Origin: Dermatemys mawii
Taxonomy: Eukaryota > Chordata > Testudines > Dermatemydidae
Length of the DNA stretch: 64,000 nt
Assembly: GCA_007922305.1 (NCBI GenBank)
Contig: ML677343.1
Location: 31,799,987 to 31,863,986 of the forward strand
Reading direction: 5' to 3'
The position numbers and the translations under genes are program-made. This document shows, piece by piece, positions 22,966-35,285 of this stretch. Positions within the stretch are counted from its first letter, which is position 1, and each line of letters opens with the position of its first letter. Below the pieces are notes generated by a model, which was given only the letters and a program-made list of their open reading frames with translations, did not search any database and was not told where the DNA came from.

Positions 22966-23394
22966 TTCACGTTTGAAACTCTGCCCCTTAATCGCTCAAA
23001 ATCCTTCCACGTTTAACGTGTGGTTGCAAACTGTTTTTCTTTCTTTCTTTCTTTTTTAAATTTTTTTGCAGGCCGCTCGGCTTGGGCAGTGACACTGAGC
23101 TCCTGGCTGCCTGTGCTCTAAATCTGAGTCTTAAATAGTTCAGTAATGTCTCAAATTCCCCCTCCCTTAATATTTCTTCCCAAGGCAGGCCCCTGTTTGC
23201 TCCTTAGCACTCCCCATAGCAAGCTCTCTCAGCTGGGGGGTGAGTAATTTGGAAGGCAAGTGGGCCCCTCTTGGGTGGGGCTGCGCTGGGGAAGTCTGTC
23301 CATCGGTGCAGATGAGAAATGGGGGAAGGAGATCTAAGCGTGCTCGTGTCCCAGGTTGCTGTCTCCCAGGTTGAGTGGGGTAGCCCAGACTCTA

Positions 23395-23465
23395 GCTCGG
23401 GGGGGGGCAAACTATGGCCCGCGGGCCACATCCAGCCCGCGGGCCCTTCCTGACTGGCCCCTGAG
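23395..23465. mobile_element. hAT/Charlie-like terminal fragment
   Basis: 'gggggcaaactatggcccgc' and 'gggccacatccagcccgcgg' resemble the terminal sequence of Charlie/MER5-type hAT elements (CAGGGGTxGGCAAACTxTGGCCC). No matching opposite end was found downstream. Confidence 0.5.
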
Positions 23466-24605
23466 CTCCCAGCCAGGGAGGCTGCTCCGGTCCCTCCCAA
23501 GCCGCCTACCCCGGCCTCCGAGCCTTGCGCCCTGCCAGCGCTCTGGCCCGCCACTCCGGGTCAGCACTGTAGCAGCGGGGCTGATTCTGGCGGGTCCAGA
23601 GCTCCTGCCGCTCTGAGCTGCAGAGGGGCCAGGCACCAGCAAAGAAGGAATCTTCCTTGTCCAGCCTTCAGTAGAGCAGCTCTGGCTTGAGCAGGGGGAA
23701 AAGTGTGGAGATCAGCATGTGGTCGGGGCACCAGTGAAGCAGCCACGGGGGTGGGAAAAGAGGGAGGGGGAGCAGACGGCCATAAGCCTGAGGCCTCTCG
23801 CATGCAATCCCTGGCACGGTCCCTTTCTCTGCACCGCATGGGCGCTCTGGGAGTGATTCATTTGAGGCTATTACTGGAATGGCTTGGCTGCAGGGCCGAT
23901 TGATACTCCCTTGTGCCCCATCCTTCTGCTGAATCATGTGTGTGCTCTGCAGCTAGATCAAGCTACCCACCCCATTCCCATGGACGCAGCCTCTGGTCCC
24001 TTCATCATGGCAGGCGCTCGGCCCCACAAATCCCAATCAGCTCTGTCAAAAAGGAAAAGTCATTGAAACCCCCTCTCCCGCCGCACCGAGCTGTAACTCG
24101 CCCTATTCTTTATTGTGCCGCTTCCTCTTTATGGGCTCTTGTCTTTGTTTGTCCCTATCAAAGATTTAAGTAGATCTGAACCTTTTAACGCTGGATCATT
24201 TGTTTGGTTTTATTTGCCTCTGTCCCCAGGTGTGCAGTAATGATGATTCACTGTTAGAGAGAGCCGGGGTGGCCCATTCCCCAGTACAGCTGCCTTGGGA
24301 GTCTGTCAGCTAGGACCCAGTTGGGGTGGCTCATTTCCAAGTGCCAGAATTTATTCCAGCCTCCCAAAGGTTGGCCTGGAATTAGCAGGTCTGCGTACAT
24401 GAGAACCTTCAGGCAGAAGGTTGGAAATGCAGTCACTTCTGGGTTGGAGCGCGGCAGCAATTTGAAAGTGCAGAGCGATGCCGTGGAATGGTGTAGGACA
24501 GGAAGGGAAGGAGAAAATCGTATCACACTGAACGCACAAGCAGTCACAATGGGATTGGGGTGGGAAGCAGGGTCTATGAAAACTGCCACACTGGTAGGTA
24601 CCAAG

Positions 24606-24742
24606 TATCATAGGGGTAGCCGTGTTAGTCTGTATCCACAAAAGCAAGGGGAAGTCCGGTGCCGTTCTAAAAACTAACAGATTTGTTTGGGCATACGCTT
24701 TCGTGGGTAAAAAACCCACCTCTCCAGATGCCTGGAATGAAA
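24606..24742 (+). mobile_element. SINE-like turtle repeat, near full length
   Basis: It contains GGGGTAGCCGTGTTAGTCTG, 'tatccacaaaagcaagggga', 'aaaactaacagatttgtttg' and 'ggcatacgctttcgtgggta', ending near 'ccacctctccagatgcctgg'. This family is abundant in turtles and crocodilians. It is the best single clue to the organism here. The family's formal class is uncertain to me. Confidence 0.7.
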
Positions 24743-25676
24743 ATTACAGATACAGGCATCAATCTATATTGATCCATGCGGAGAAGGGAGTCACTTTACA
24801 AGAGGAGAACCAGTGTTGAAGGCCTGTTCAGTCTGGGTGGATGTGGTCCCCAGAGCCATCCCGTTTCCGTGCCTGCCGGAAGCCCTCGTCTCTTACCATC
24901 TGCCCACAGACTCGGGTGGCGTGGACCATGGCAGTGTATGCCCCCCACCCCGGAGGGGGAAGGGGGCTATAGAAATCCCCCCTGGGCAGCGATGGTCTGA
25001 CATCTCCAGGGCCGAGCAGCCCCAAAGCTGGTGGGGTCCAATGACAGCGGATGCCGACTGCTCCCAGAAGAAGGGGGTTTGACTCTGCGTAGCCCAGCGG
25101 CTCTCAAAGCACAGGTCTGAATGGCAGCTGCTAGCCCAGGGAGGCCCATGCATCAGGGCTGGCGTGGGTCGGCTAGCCCGGGCCCAGCTTGTGTTGTGTC
25201 GACATCCCATCTGAGGCTGGGACAAGGGTCGCGCCATGGGGCTGAGGGAGGGACACAAGCAGGGGAGTCACCCAGCTTGCCCTGGTAGCTGCTGTGGGTG
25301 GGGACCGGCCTAGAGCCAGTGAGCGTGAGCAGTCTCGCCGGCGCGCTGTAACCGTAACGCCCCCTGGCCCTGTAGTGTCCTGACCTCTCCTGCTGCCTTC
25401 CCGTTCTCATTGCGCTGGCCGTGTCTAAAGCCACGGCTCTACCCGCTCCCCGCCCTCATTCGTTCCTACTGCCCTGAGCCCAGCCCCCATGCAATACCAG
25501 GCCCTCAGCCCTGATACGTCACCTCTATCACTGGATCGCCAAGCCCTTGCCAGACGCTTCCGAGCCTCACCCCGCCAGCCCGCCTGCCCGGGCGTAATAT
25601 CCTCCCACTGCAGGGACGGTAAATAAAGTGAGTCAACAGGTGGTGGCGTCAGGGAGTTGGTGGGAGACGTTGCTAG

Positions 25677-25742
25677 GAAGGGAACCCAGGAGTCCTGCCT
25701 GACTCCTAGGCCCCTGCTCTAACCGCTGAACCCCACTGCCTT
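25677..25742 (-). mobile_element. tRNA-derived SINE fragment
   Basis: On the minus strand it reads GTTCAGCGGTTAGAGCAGG (A-box-like) followed some 30 nt later by 'gactcctgggttc' (B-box-like). A related partial copy lies near 11750. It is too diverged to be a working tRNA. Confidence 0.5.
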
Positions 25743-26126
25743 CAGCACACAGCAGTGGAAGTGTGTGTGTTGGGGGAGGGGAGTAGCTATGTTCCCACGT
25801 ATGGAACCCCTAAATGAGGGAAGCTCTGACCCCTCCCGTCCCCAACAAAGCTTCCCAGTTTCCCAGAGCCCCCTGGTCCCCAGCTGTGCGGGGAGGGTGG
25901 GGTCACTTGTCTCTAATTAAAACCGCAAACTCTTCGCCCCCACCTTTTCTCCACTCTCTTGTTCAGTTGTGTTTATCTGCCCTGTGACTCCTGTCTGTAT
26001 AATCTCTCGCAGCCTGGAGTCTGTGTGCAAACCTCAAGGTTTATTATCGGGCTGAGCAGGGGCCGGGGAGGCGGGACGGCCTGTGCTGACGGACAGGGCC
26101 GGAGAGATCCTCCCGATTAGCGCGCC

Positions 26127-26163
26127 GTGTGTGTGTGTGTGTCTGTGTGTGTGTGAGTGTGTG
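26127..26163. repeat. (TG)n microsatellite, slightly imperfect
   Basis: TG dinucleotides are repeated with two short interruptions (TC and AG). It is ordinary intronic simple sequence. Confidence 0.9.
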
Positions 26164-27544
26164 TTTTCCCTTCCCTTTGGTATGTGTGGGTGGGAAAAAT
26201 TATTCCAGCTATTTTCCTTTATCGCGCTGAGCTGAGTTTAACACCAACTCGTTCTGTTTGTTTTAGATTAACTGGCTTTAGGGGTTGGGGGGCAGCACCT
26301 GATCATCTGGAATTCACCTGGATCCAACAAGCACATGGGCCATAGGCAGCCCTCCATCCGTGGCCTCTGGCGCCCTGCTCTGTCCCCCCACACTGCGCCC
26401 TTTAACTCTGCTCGCTGCTCTGTGCAGGTGACTCAGTAGGGAGCACTCGATTGTCTGATCCTAGTCCAGCACTAGGGGGCGCTGTACAGCTGGAGGTACG
26501 CTCTTGGCTTGAGTTCCCAGCCCCTGGGGGATCATGGAAGACGGCCAAGGCGCATCGACATTTAGCCCCATTAACCTGGCTCAATCCCAGCCCCGGTCGT
26601 TACCTTCACCTTCCATGATCCGAGGCAGAGCTGCTAAACTCCGCCCCGGGTGGCGGCCAGCCCCGAACTGTTGGGGAGTGTGGCTGTGCTCTGTGAAGCA
26701 GCTGCCACGTTCCAACCCAGAGGTGGCTGCAAAGTGCTGGGGGGTGAGATGGTTCTTCCCGTCAGGCTGGGTTTGTGGGGCACTTTGGAGGTGCTGTAGA
26801 GGAATGGCAGAGGTGACTTGGGAGAACCGGGGCAGGGGGTCATTATATGTGTCTGACTGTGGGGGGACCACCCCCCGCCCCCGGTTCCGCAGTCCTTGCG
26901 ATGCCAAGACACTATTGCACGTGGGCAGGAGGGGCTGGGGGGATCCGGTGCCAATGTGCAGGGCCTGGCGATCGCTGCATTACAGCAGCTCTCTGTAGTG
27001 TTGTGCTGGGGGGAGGTGAGAGGTCGGCTTCAGAGCTCCATCAAGCTTCCGGCGAGCTGCACCAGCCCCCCTCCCTGCCCACAGGCCCCAAGTCCTGCCC
27101 ACGGGCCTGGCCCCTGCCCAGCAGGAGCTGCCTTGGGGGCCGAGGGGCAGATTGGTCTGGATCTGGTGGCCCACGTGCTTCTGGGGCTGTTGCTGAGACT
27201 ACAAGGCGAGGGAGGAGGGGCAGCCAGTGGGGTGGAAGGGGACGGTCTGGCCCGGCCTGAGCCCGGAGAGCTGCGTGCACCGGCTCAGAGCGGCCGGAGC
27301 TGGGATAGGGGCGAGGGGACTGCGGCGAAGGCCGGGTCCGTACAGTGGGTGCAGGGCGAAGCCGGCAGGGAAGGAAGGTTGTAGGGCGCCCCAGGGGGTC
27401 TGAGCTGGAGGCCCCTGTCTCCTCCACAGCACACGCTGCCGCCGTCCCTCGTGACTGTCCTGACCCCTCAAGCCCCTGATCTGTCCTCCGCTGGACCCGG
27501 ACCCCAGGGGCTGAGCGGCTCCACTGCCCAGGGAGTCCGACTTC

Positions 27545-27790
27545 GAGACTCTAAGGCCAGCAGGGCCCATTGGGATGATCTATTCTGACCTGCACCTCGC
27601 AGTCCACAGAACCTCCCCAGCCCGCTCAGCTAACAGCCTCGGGCCTCAAATCTTGGTTTCAAGACGTCAGGTGACAGAGAATCCACCACTGACCACTAGT
27701 TCAAACCAGCAAGTGACCCAGGCCCCATGGTGCAGAGGAAGGAGACCCCCCTCCTTCAGGAACTCTGCCAATCTGACCCAGGTACGGCGA
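27545..27790 (-). mobile_element. CR1 LINE 3' fragment, strongly diverged
   Basis: On the minus strand the 3' end reads like CR1: '...agatcatcccaatgggccct' then 'gctggccttagagtctcg'. Upstream of that, a block resembling 'tggattctctgtcacctgac' also fits the CR1 3' region. It is old and fragmentary. Confidence 0.5.
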
Positions 27791-28904
27791 TCAGTTAGAC
27801 CCTGAGCATGTGGGCGAGACCCACGCTCCAGCCTCTCCTTGCCCTTAGCTGGCTTCTCCGCCTTGGCCGTTTCCAGGCGTGAGAGTCCAGGCTCTGGGCT
27901 TGGCTCCATGTTCACCGCCAGCCTGGAGCTGGCAGTGCCCCACTCACTGGTTCTCGTGCTCAGCGGCAGCTCGTGGCTCTCAACTCTGCTTCCTCCTCTT
28001 GCCCTTCCTGAGTCTGGGCCTCGGCTCCCCGGTCCAGCTGACTGGCTGGAGCGCTGACTGCTGGACTGCCACAGGGAGAACTCCCCCCACCCTCAGCTCC
28101 GCCGGTGCCCACCAGCCCTGAACCCCAGCCTCACAGGCCACTCCACATGGGCTTCCCTTCCCCCCGCCCCCCATCACCCCAGCTCTGCCTAGAATGGAGG
28201 CGCTCGAATGTTTTTCACTTGAACCCAGATATGGAGGCGGAGGGAGGAGGAGAGGGGCAGGTGCTTGAGCAGAGCAGGACTGCCGGGGTGTGGGGGCGCC
28301 CTCCCGCTGCCCTTCAAGGCTTCTCCTGACGGCGTTGGGCTGGCTCTGGTCAGTCTGTGTCTAGAAGTTGGGGACAGGCTGTGGGGGTCACCCTCCCCCC
28401 ACCTGCTCCCCAGAAGGGCTGAGAGAGACCCCTCGCCATGGCTAGATCGTCTGCCCCCTCCACGGTTCCGTCCCGCTGAGCTGTGCAGGGCATCTGGGGG
28501 CCGTAAAGTTTCCTCCTTTCCTCGGAAGGATTTTTCTAATTTCTTTCTAATTTTTTTTTCCTTAAAGCGTTTCTCATTCAGCCGGCCCCCGCCAGCTGCC
28601 CCCGATACCATCGCAGCACGGGAGGTGGGACAAAGGGAAGGGTCTGGTCATATCCTGGCTGGAAGGGCACCCATTCAGGCCTGAAATGAACTGCGATGGT
28701 ATCTCCCGCCAGGGTTATGGGTATTGTCTGCAATAAAAGGGTGGGCTCTTTTCTTCTCCTTGGCGCTACCGTTTTATCTTTGCCGCCGCGAGCCCCATGC
28801 TTTCTGCCAGCGTTCATTCCCCTCCGCCCCCGGGATGGGGAGGGCTGTGGGACCAGAGGGGAGAGCGGGGTCGAGGTGCTGGCAGCTCCAGCTCTTCCAA
28901 CAGG

Positions 28905-29157
28905 GCCCGTCTACACGAGAAACGCTGCAGTAGTGCGCTGGAGTGTGGACGCTCCCGGCAGCGACGGGAGGGGTGCTTCTGACGCTGTGGAAATCCACTT
29001 CTCCGAGAGGCGATAGCTAGCTGGATGGAGGGATTCTTCCGGCGACCGAGTGCCATCTGCACCGGGGCTTCGGCTGGCTTAACGACATCCCCCGGGGCCG
29101 GGGGGTTTTCACAGCCCTGAGCGCCGGAGTCCTGCCGACCGAACTTAGACCGGGCCT
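28905..29157. mobile_element. Degraded MITE
   Basis: The left end GGGCCCGTCTACACG and the right end, whose complement begins 'taggcccggtctaag', form imperfect inverted termini. They are similar in type to the Harbinger-like MITE at 19240. The target duplication is not clear, so the ends are approximate. Confidence 0.4.
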
Positions 29158-32100
29158 AAGAAACTGAGGTGCCAGAGTGTACGGTGGGCACTTCCCCGAC
29201 AGCCAGCAGCAGCCGCTGCCATGACGTCAGAGACACCTTCTGTGCAAATCTGCCTCGGAGGAGGAGTCGGCCAGGTGCTTATCTGTGCACATCCTGTTTG
29301 GGCAGGGAAGCCCTGGCATGAGTGCCAAGGAGCACACCTGTCAGCTGAGGGCCAGCCAGGGCAGGGGGTGGAGCCAGCCAAGGTCATGTTCTGTGGGATG
29401 GGGGTGAGGGGAACCTGCACAGGAGGTTGATTGGAGTCAATTCCTCCCCCTGCTCCCATCCGCAAGCAGCCGAGCGCAGGGCTGAATCTTCCCCCGACCC
29501 TCTGGGACGGGCTTAGAGCCTCGCCAACCGCAGTGTGACATGAAAGTAGCCCTCAGGGCTGTTCCCCTCCTTTGAACCGCCCCTGGTTCTCCGGGATCTT
29601 ACTCCGGCATCTGCCAGCTGTCGGTGTCGTGTGTTGACAGGGCTGTCGCCGCGCTGGGGCCCTGGAGCAGGTGGTGTGCTGAGCTCCCCACGCCTGCTCT
29701 GGGAGCCCCTGGCACAGCTGGGTGCTCTGCAGCTGTTTCGTCCCCACACGCCTGCTGGGGCGCCCACAGCGGGAAACCAACGTGGAGTCAAATCCTTTAA
29801 TGAGCAAAGGGAAGAGAAACTGGATCTGCTCTGCCACACTCTGTTGGGGAGCTCTGCTGACCCAGAACACCCTGTGGCGGGGAGTTCCACAGGCCAGGCG
29901 TGTGAAGCCCATAGCTTTGTAAAGCCCAAAGGCTGGCTTGGACTCTGGATAGGAGCAGTGTCTACAGTGACCCCCCTGGTTCCAAGCAACAGCACGTTCC
30001 CCCCGTGATGACATCCTGGGAGGTGACAAAACCAGAGGTAAAATGACCAAGCCCCAGTGCATCGGGGCAGGAGTCGTACCAATGCAGTGTTGTCCTCTGG
30101 AGCATCGGTGGCAGGACGCGGCCAGGCTACCGGTCTGGCCTCGATCTCTTCTGCAGAGCGGGATCCTATGACTCTGAGCACTGAAATGTTACCCTGCCCC
30201 CCTGCTGTAAAACAGGGGCTGTCCCCAGCTTGCCTAGTGCGGGCTTCTCCCCGATGCTGCAATGGAGTAGGGGCTGCTCAGCCCAGATCAGTAGCAGCGG
30301 AGTAACTGACAGGCCCTCCGATCTGGTAGGTCTGGTCCAATGCGAGGGGCTGGGAGCTGCGCCTGGCAGACTGGCCCATTTTGCTATTCAGGATAGGTAA
30401 GAGCTCCTCCATTAAGCGGGGTCAGGGTTCAGCGCGATAAAGATTTGCTGTTGTACTGTGTCAAAAAATCAATAACTCCCAAGTGATGCTGGGAAGTGAT
30501 AGCGAGGAGAAATCCCCCAAACCTGGCTCGCGGGGGAGGGGCTGCATCTATACTGGCTCCTGGCTGGAGAGGGGAAGAGGGGGGCTCATCTTGAAAAGGG
30601 GCGCTGGGAAGCCCCCAGCGATGGGAGAGGGGACAGGATGTTATCTCCCATAGGGTTTTCTCTTCCCCTGTAGAGGATCCTGCAGTCCCCATACCCAGCA
30701 TTAAAGGGATCTTTCCCTGCCAGGCAATATGGTGTGGCCAGGGGGCAGAGAGGTACAGAGCCAGCGAGGGTGACGGGGAGGGACTGGGCAGGTCTCAGTG
30801 GGGCCGGGGTGGAGCTCAGAGACAAACCCCCCCCCCCAGTCATGTGTGTCAAGCCCCCTGAGTGGGAGGTGCCCTCCTGGCCCTGCCCGCTATCCAGCGG
30901 TGGAACGCTGTGCTCCAACATGGCTTGGGGGGCATCTTTCATAGAGCCAACCTGGGTCCTGCCAGGGTCAGCCCCCCTCTCATATCCTCTCTATTCGCAC
31001 TCTGTTCTCAGTGCAATGGCCCAGCTCCCCTTTGCTGCACTCTGCCCTCTGCTGCCCCTGTGACTGCCTGAGCCCAGATCAGTCCCAGTCTAACCAGCTG
31101 GCACGGCTGGGGGGCACCGGCGGGAGTGGGCTTGGAGAACCCACAGGGAGCAAACGGGGAGTCTGCAGGGCCCTCTGCTGGCTGTTACTGGGAGTGCACT
31201 CGTTCACCCCCCTCTCCGGCACCCCCTCCCCAGCCCTCCTTCCTCCCACGGTGGAGGGCGGGGGGATGCTGGGGGGTGCATTCCAAAATGTTTGAGGAGA
31301 TGGGCAAAGCCAGCATGGCAGGGTGGGCAGCCAGCGCTGTCACGGGCCTGCGAGGCTGAGATGTGCCACAGGTCTTTGCTGCCGTACAACCCCCCTTCCC
31401 TTGCCAGTTCTCTACTAAATCCTCCCCTTTGTGCTCCCCCAGGCACCCCCTCCAGCATAACAATGTGCCATGGTCGGGGGGAGGGGCAGCAGAGGGATTT
31501 GGGGTCCCCCTGCTCCCCTGGAAATGCAGCAGAACAGCCGCCTAACCGACATCCTCCCGCCCCTGTCGCCGGCTCTAATTGAAGCCCTGCTCCCTCCTTT
31601 TGTGTTTCCAAGGCCGCCCTGATTACTCGAGCACCCAGGACGGCAAAGCCGGGATAATCTCCTTAGCCCCTTCGGAGTGATTTCCTTTTGTGAGGGAAGG
31701 TGAAGAGCGAAGATGCTGCTCGTATGTAGCTTAAGACTCTCCCAATCGCTCCCCTCCATCTTATCGGCCCGGCGCCATCACCTCGCGAGTCGAGTTGTCA
31801 GGATTTACTCCTGCCATCTCCTGGGAGCGGCGGCTCCAAGCCCCAGGCTCTGGCGTGGGTCTCACCCAGAGGCCTGGCGGAGGGGCCGGGGGAGCTAGGC
31901 CTTGAGACCTGGGAATCTCCTGACCGCAGCTGTGCTGGGTCGCAGGGCCTTGCAGGGGGGTTGGGTAGGGGGAAATAGGGGCTAGAATGAGGAGCATGGG
32001 GGTAGCAGTGGGGCAGGAGGGTTCCCCATGTCAGGTGTTCAGCCCCCAAGCCTTGGCAGGGGGGATGGACGGAGCTGCGGGAATGGTAGCGATTCTTTGG

Positions 32101-32565
32101 TGCGTGAGGGTGCCATGTCTCGAGGGGCAGGAACGGCTCATCAGTTGCCGCTGGGAACGGACTGTAACAAAGGAACCAGCTGGCTTGGATCAGCTTGTGT
32201 TTTCCCAATACCGGCCTGACCCGGGGGATGTCATTAGTGACAAAGGCACCGACAGCTTGGAGACCCCGGGCCCTAGATTTTCCCAAGGGCCCAGCAGCTC
32301 CCACTGAAATCTGTGGGGCACATGTCCCATTGAAAGCCCCTGGGACTCGTGCTCCTAAATCATGTGGGGCGAGGATTTCTAAAGGGCCTACAGGGTAGCT
32401 GAGTTGTCTGGAAAACTGAGTACCAGCTGTGGTACCCTTGGAAATCCAGCTGCGATGAGGATCAGGTTTCTGGTAAGTGGGCAAGGTGCCCACACTGCAA
32501 ATGTGGGAGTCCTCTCCGACCTGGACTCTCACAGAGAAGGAAAGAACTTCACATACACTGGGTAG

Positions 32566-32645
32566 GAGAGTATGACCTAATGGTTAAGCATGGGGCCAGG
32601 GGGCAGAAGCCCTGGGCCCTGTTTCTAGCCATGCTAGCAACTCCG
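32566..32645 (+). mobile_element. tRNA-derived SINE fragment
   Basis: 'gtatgacctaatggttaagc' is A-box-like, and 'ccctgggccctgtttctagc' stands where a B box would be. It is diverged and not a functional tRNA. Confidence 0.4.
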
Positions 32646-33864
32646 TTTGTAACCATGGGGCAAGGCTCCCAACCCTGTGCCCAATTCCCAGGCTCTGGGT
32701 AGGGCAGCTTGGCATTTTCTGACCCCGAAAAGGTCCCTATCGGCAAATGCGGCTTTGTCGCCATTTGAAATCTTCCCAGTAAAGACGTCTCTTCCGTGGA
32801 CGGTGTGGAGCCGTCTCGGCACGCAACGTTTTGGGCTGAAATGCCCATTCTGAACTTTCAAAGCACGTGTTTGTGCTTTTCAGAGTTCGACTCTTCATTC
32901 CGAGGTTCCCCTCCCCACAAAAAAATCATTTTGAAACGTCAGCATTTCCTGCCCAAAAGAGAACGCGGTCTTTTGAACAGCAGCGGGGGGGTTGTTAATA
33001 ACAGGCGTGTGTATGTTGCATTAAATCCTCCAAGTGACTTATAAGCATTTAACTGTCTCACCCTGCCAACCTCAGTGGATTAGGGCAGGAAGCACAGAGG
33101 CTGGGGTGCCTCTGATAGTATTTAGCCAGTTGCTCCCTGAGAAGCTCCAAACCCTCTAAAGTCTTCAAATAAAACCTACTGCGGATGGGCAGATTTTTTC
33201 CTTATTCCATGTTTTATTAAGGTGTCGAGAAGAGGGGGCGGGGTGAGTAGGGGGCTGTTTGGAGGAAAAATCTCTCCCCGCCCCCCCCCCTCAGCAAGGG
33301 GGGATTTCCCATCATTCTGATCTTGCACAGACGGGGCATTGAAATGTTGGAGAAGAGGGACACTCCCCAAGAAGAGGTCCCGCTAGTGCTAAGAGCAGCG
33401 ATCTGCTACAGGGAGGGGAGTTATAGTCTGTCGCCTCCCCGCAGCCTTTTGGGTCTGGAGTGGTTCCCCCTCCCACCCCCGCCTTTGGAATTCGACTGTG
33501 TGTGTCCAGAAATGCTCCCCTGTCCACAATGCTGATCGGCACTGACGTGTCAAATATACACCCGCCTCTCCTGCATGGCTAACACTTGAACCGGGAAGAA
33601 TTTTCAAATGTCGTTTGTGTTTCCCGTTGGTGCTTGGCCCGGTGAATCTTGGCTGGACAGTTACGCTTTTTTGTTTGGCCAGTTTCACTTTCTCATGTTT
33701 CTGCCCCCGCCCAGTGTGCTCTCACGCTGGGGCGGAACGTTGGCAGGTTTCCTTGGTTGTGTTTTGGGGGGCGTTTAAGCCCTGAAAGCATTTCCATTCG
33801 GACTTCCTGTGCCAATCCAGTCTTGCAAAGGCTAACTTCAGCTGTCTGGGGCAAGCCCGGTCTT

Positions 33865-33950
33865 CATGCTGGGTTTGTACAACACCTGGGACAGTAGGGC
33901 CCTGAGTGGCATTCCTATGTGCAACCACTGTACAAATAATAATTAAACAT
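33865..33950. repeat. Interspersed repeat, MIR-related type
   Basis: 'gtttgtacaacacctgggac', 'gtagggccctgagtggc' and 'tgtacaaataataattaaac' resemble a short repeat common in amniotes. It is diverged, and I have assigned no family. Confidence 0.4.
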
Positions 33951-34077
33951 TCTCACGTCTGCTTCCTGCTTTTTACAGCCCTACGGATTCCCACACTAGA
34001 GACTATTACCTGCACGTGCATGACACGTGAACCAAGATTTCCACGTGGCTTTAGTTTTTCCCTCCCTCCTTGGTTTT

Positions 34078-34213
34078 AGGGTGACCAGATCTCCCAATTT
34101 TGTAGAGACAGTCCTGATTTTTGGGGCTTTTTCTTATATAGGCTCCTATTACCCCCCACTGCCTGTCCCGATTTTTTTTTTTTTTTTTTTTGCACTTCCT
34201 GTGTGGTCACCCT
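34078..34213. mobile_element. Short MITE with AGGGTGACCAGAT termini
   Basis: It begins AGGGTGACCAGATCTCCC and ends GTGTGGTCACCCT, which are complementary over the outer dozen bases with one gap or mismatch. The 136-bp interior is non-coding and includes a T run. A second, one-ended copy lies at 58192-58275. Confidence 0.6.
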
Positions 34214-35199
34214 GGTTATAAGATCTGTTTTTGAAACTGCCCTTTTCCCTGGTAGGTTTTCCATTTGGGTAACTATTGGTGTTCCCCACAGCCCAGCCCC
34301 TACGTTCCTTATGGAGTTAAAACCTACCCAGCCCCTGTGATTCGCTTCTTTGTGCGTAGTAGTGTGGCTAGCCCTGGGATAGTGGTTTTTTGGTATTGGA
34401 CATACCAGAAGTAGCACTGGAGTACTGCAAGGTGTATGTTTTAAGGGCAAGAACCCTGGATTTGGCTGGGAGGCAGAGTGCTGGTTAAATTCCAGACTCG
34501 GCAGTTGCATCACTTTGGTCTTGCCCGCTCTGAGTTTACTCTTCAAAATCCCTTTCATGAAACTGCACCAGCTGCTACAGCAATCGCAGGAGATGCTCTG
34601 TGTAGACACGGTCCATGGACCAGTTGTTCCTCAGTTTCCCCTTACATAGAAGATGTTCTATCCTTTCCCCGTCCACAGAGGAATAGTGTGGCTTCACGGA
34701 TGAATGCTTGAAAAGATTTTTTAAATCTTCTGATGAAAGGAGCTACCTCCATGTAAAACAGAGCAACATTTGTGTAGGTCCTACATAAACAATGCATTAT
34801 TGATATTTGCAGGCTGGAAGATTGGGGTCTAGTTATTTGAAGGCAGGTGAAATCTTGTTCCTTTAAGCTGTTTGTAATTAATAGTGGGCGTGTCTGAAAG
34901 CTTGCAGGTGAGCAGTCTGGTAATGAACTGAATTCCATCGTGGGGGTTTACGCAGTCTTCTGTGTCTGTATCTTTCCTCATCCAATCCTGGCTCAGTCCC
35001 CCTAGGGCACTGGTTTTATTTGTGTGTTTAGAAGAGATGGCTTTGGGTGGCAATTGCATTCTTTAAAATGAATTTATCTGCCGAAAAATTACAGCCTTGT
35101 GACGATGGGATTCGGTTTTGCTCTCCATCTGCCACACGGGCTTGTCCTTTGGAATCTTTGGCTGAAAAGATCAGTGCAAAGCACGTCACGTAGGTGGGT

Positions 35200-35285
35200 G
35201 CTCCCTGTGGAGAAACTGAGGCACGGGAACATGGAAATGATTGTACCGAGGTGGCAATGGCAGAGTTGCTGTTACATGCCATGTG
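35200..35285 (-). mobile_element. MIR-like SINE fragment
   Basis: On the minus strand it contains 'tgcctcagtttctccacag', which is the MIR core motif (CCTCAGTTTCC...). The rest is weakly recognisable. Confidence 0.45.

Noticed and set aside
29513..30262. 249-codon open frame on the minus strand
   Set aside because: Several overlapping long frames on both strands here reflect high GC. No conserved motif was seen.
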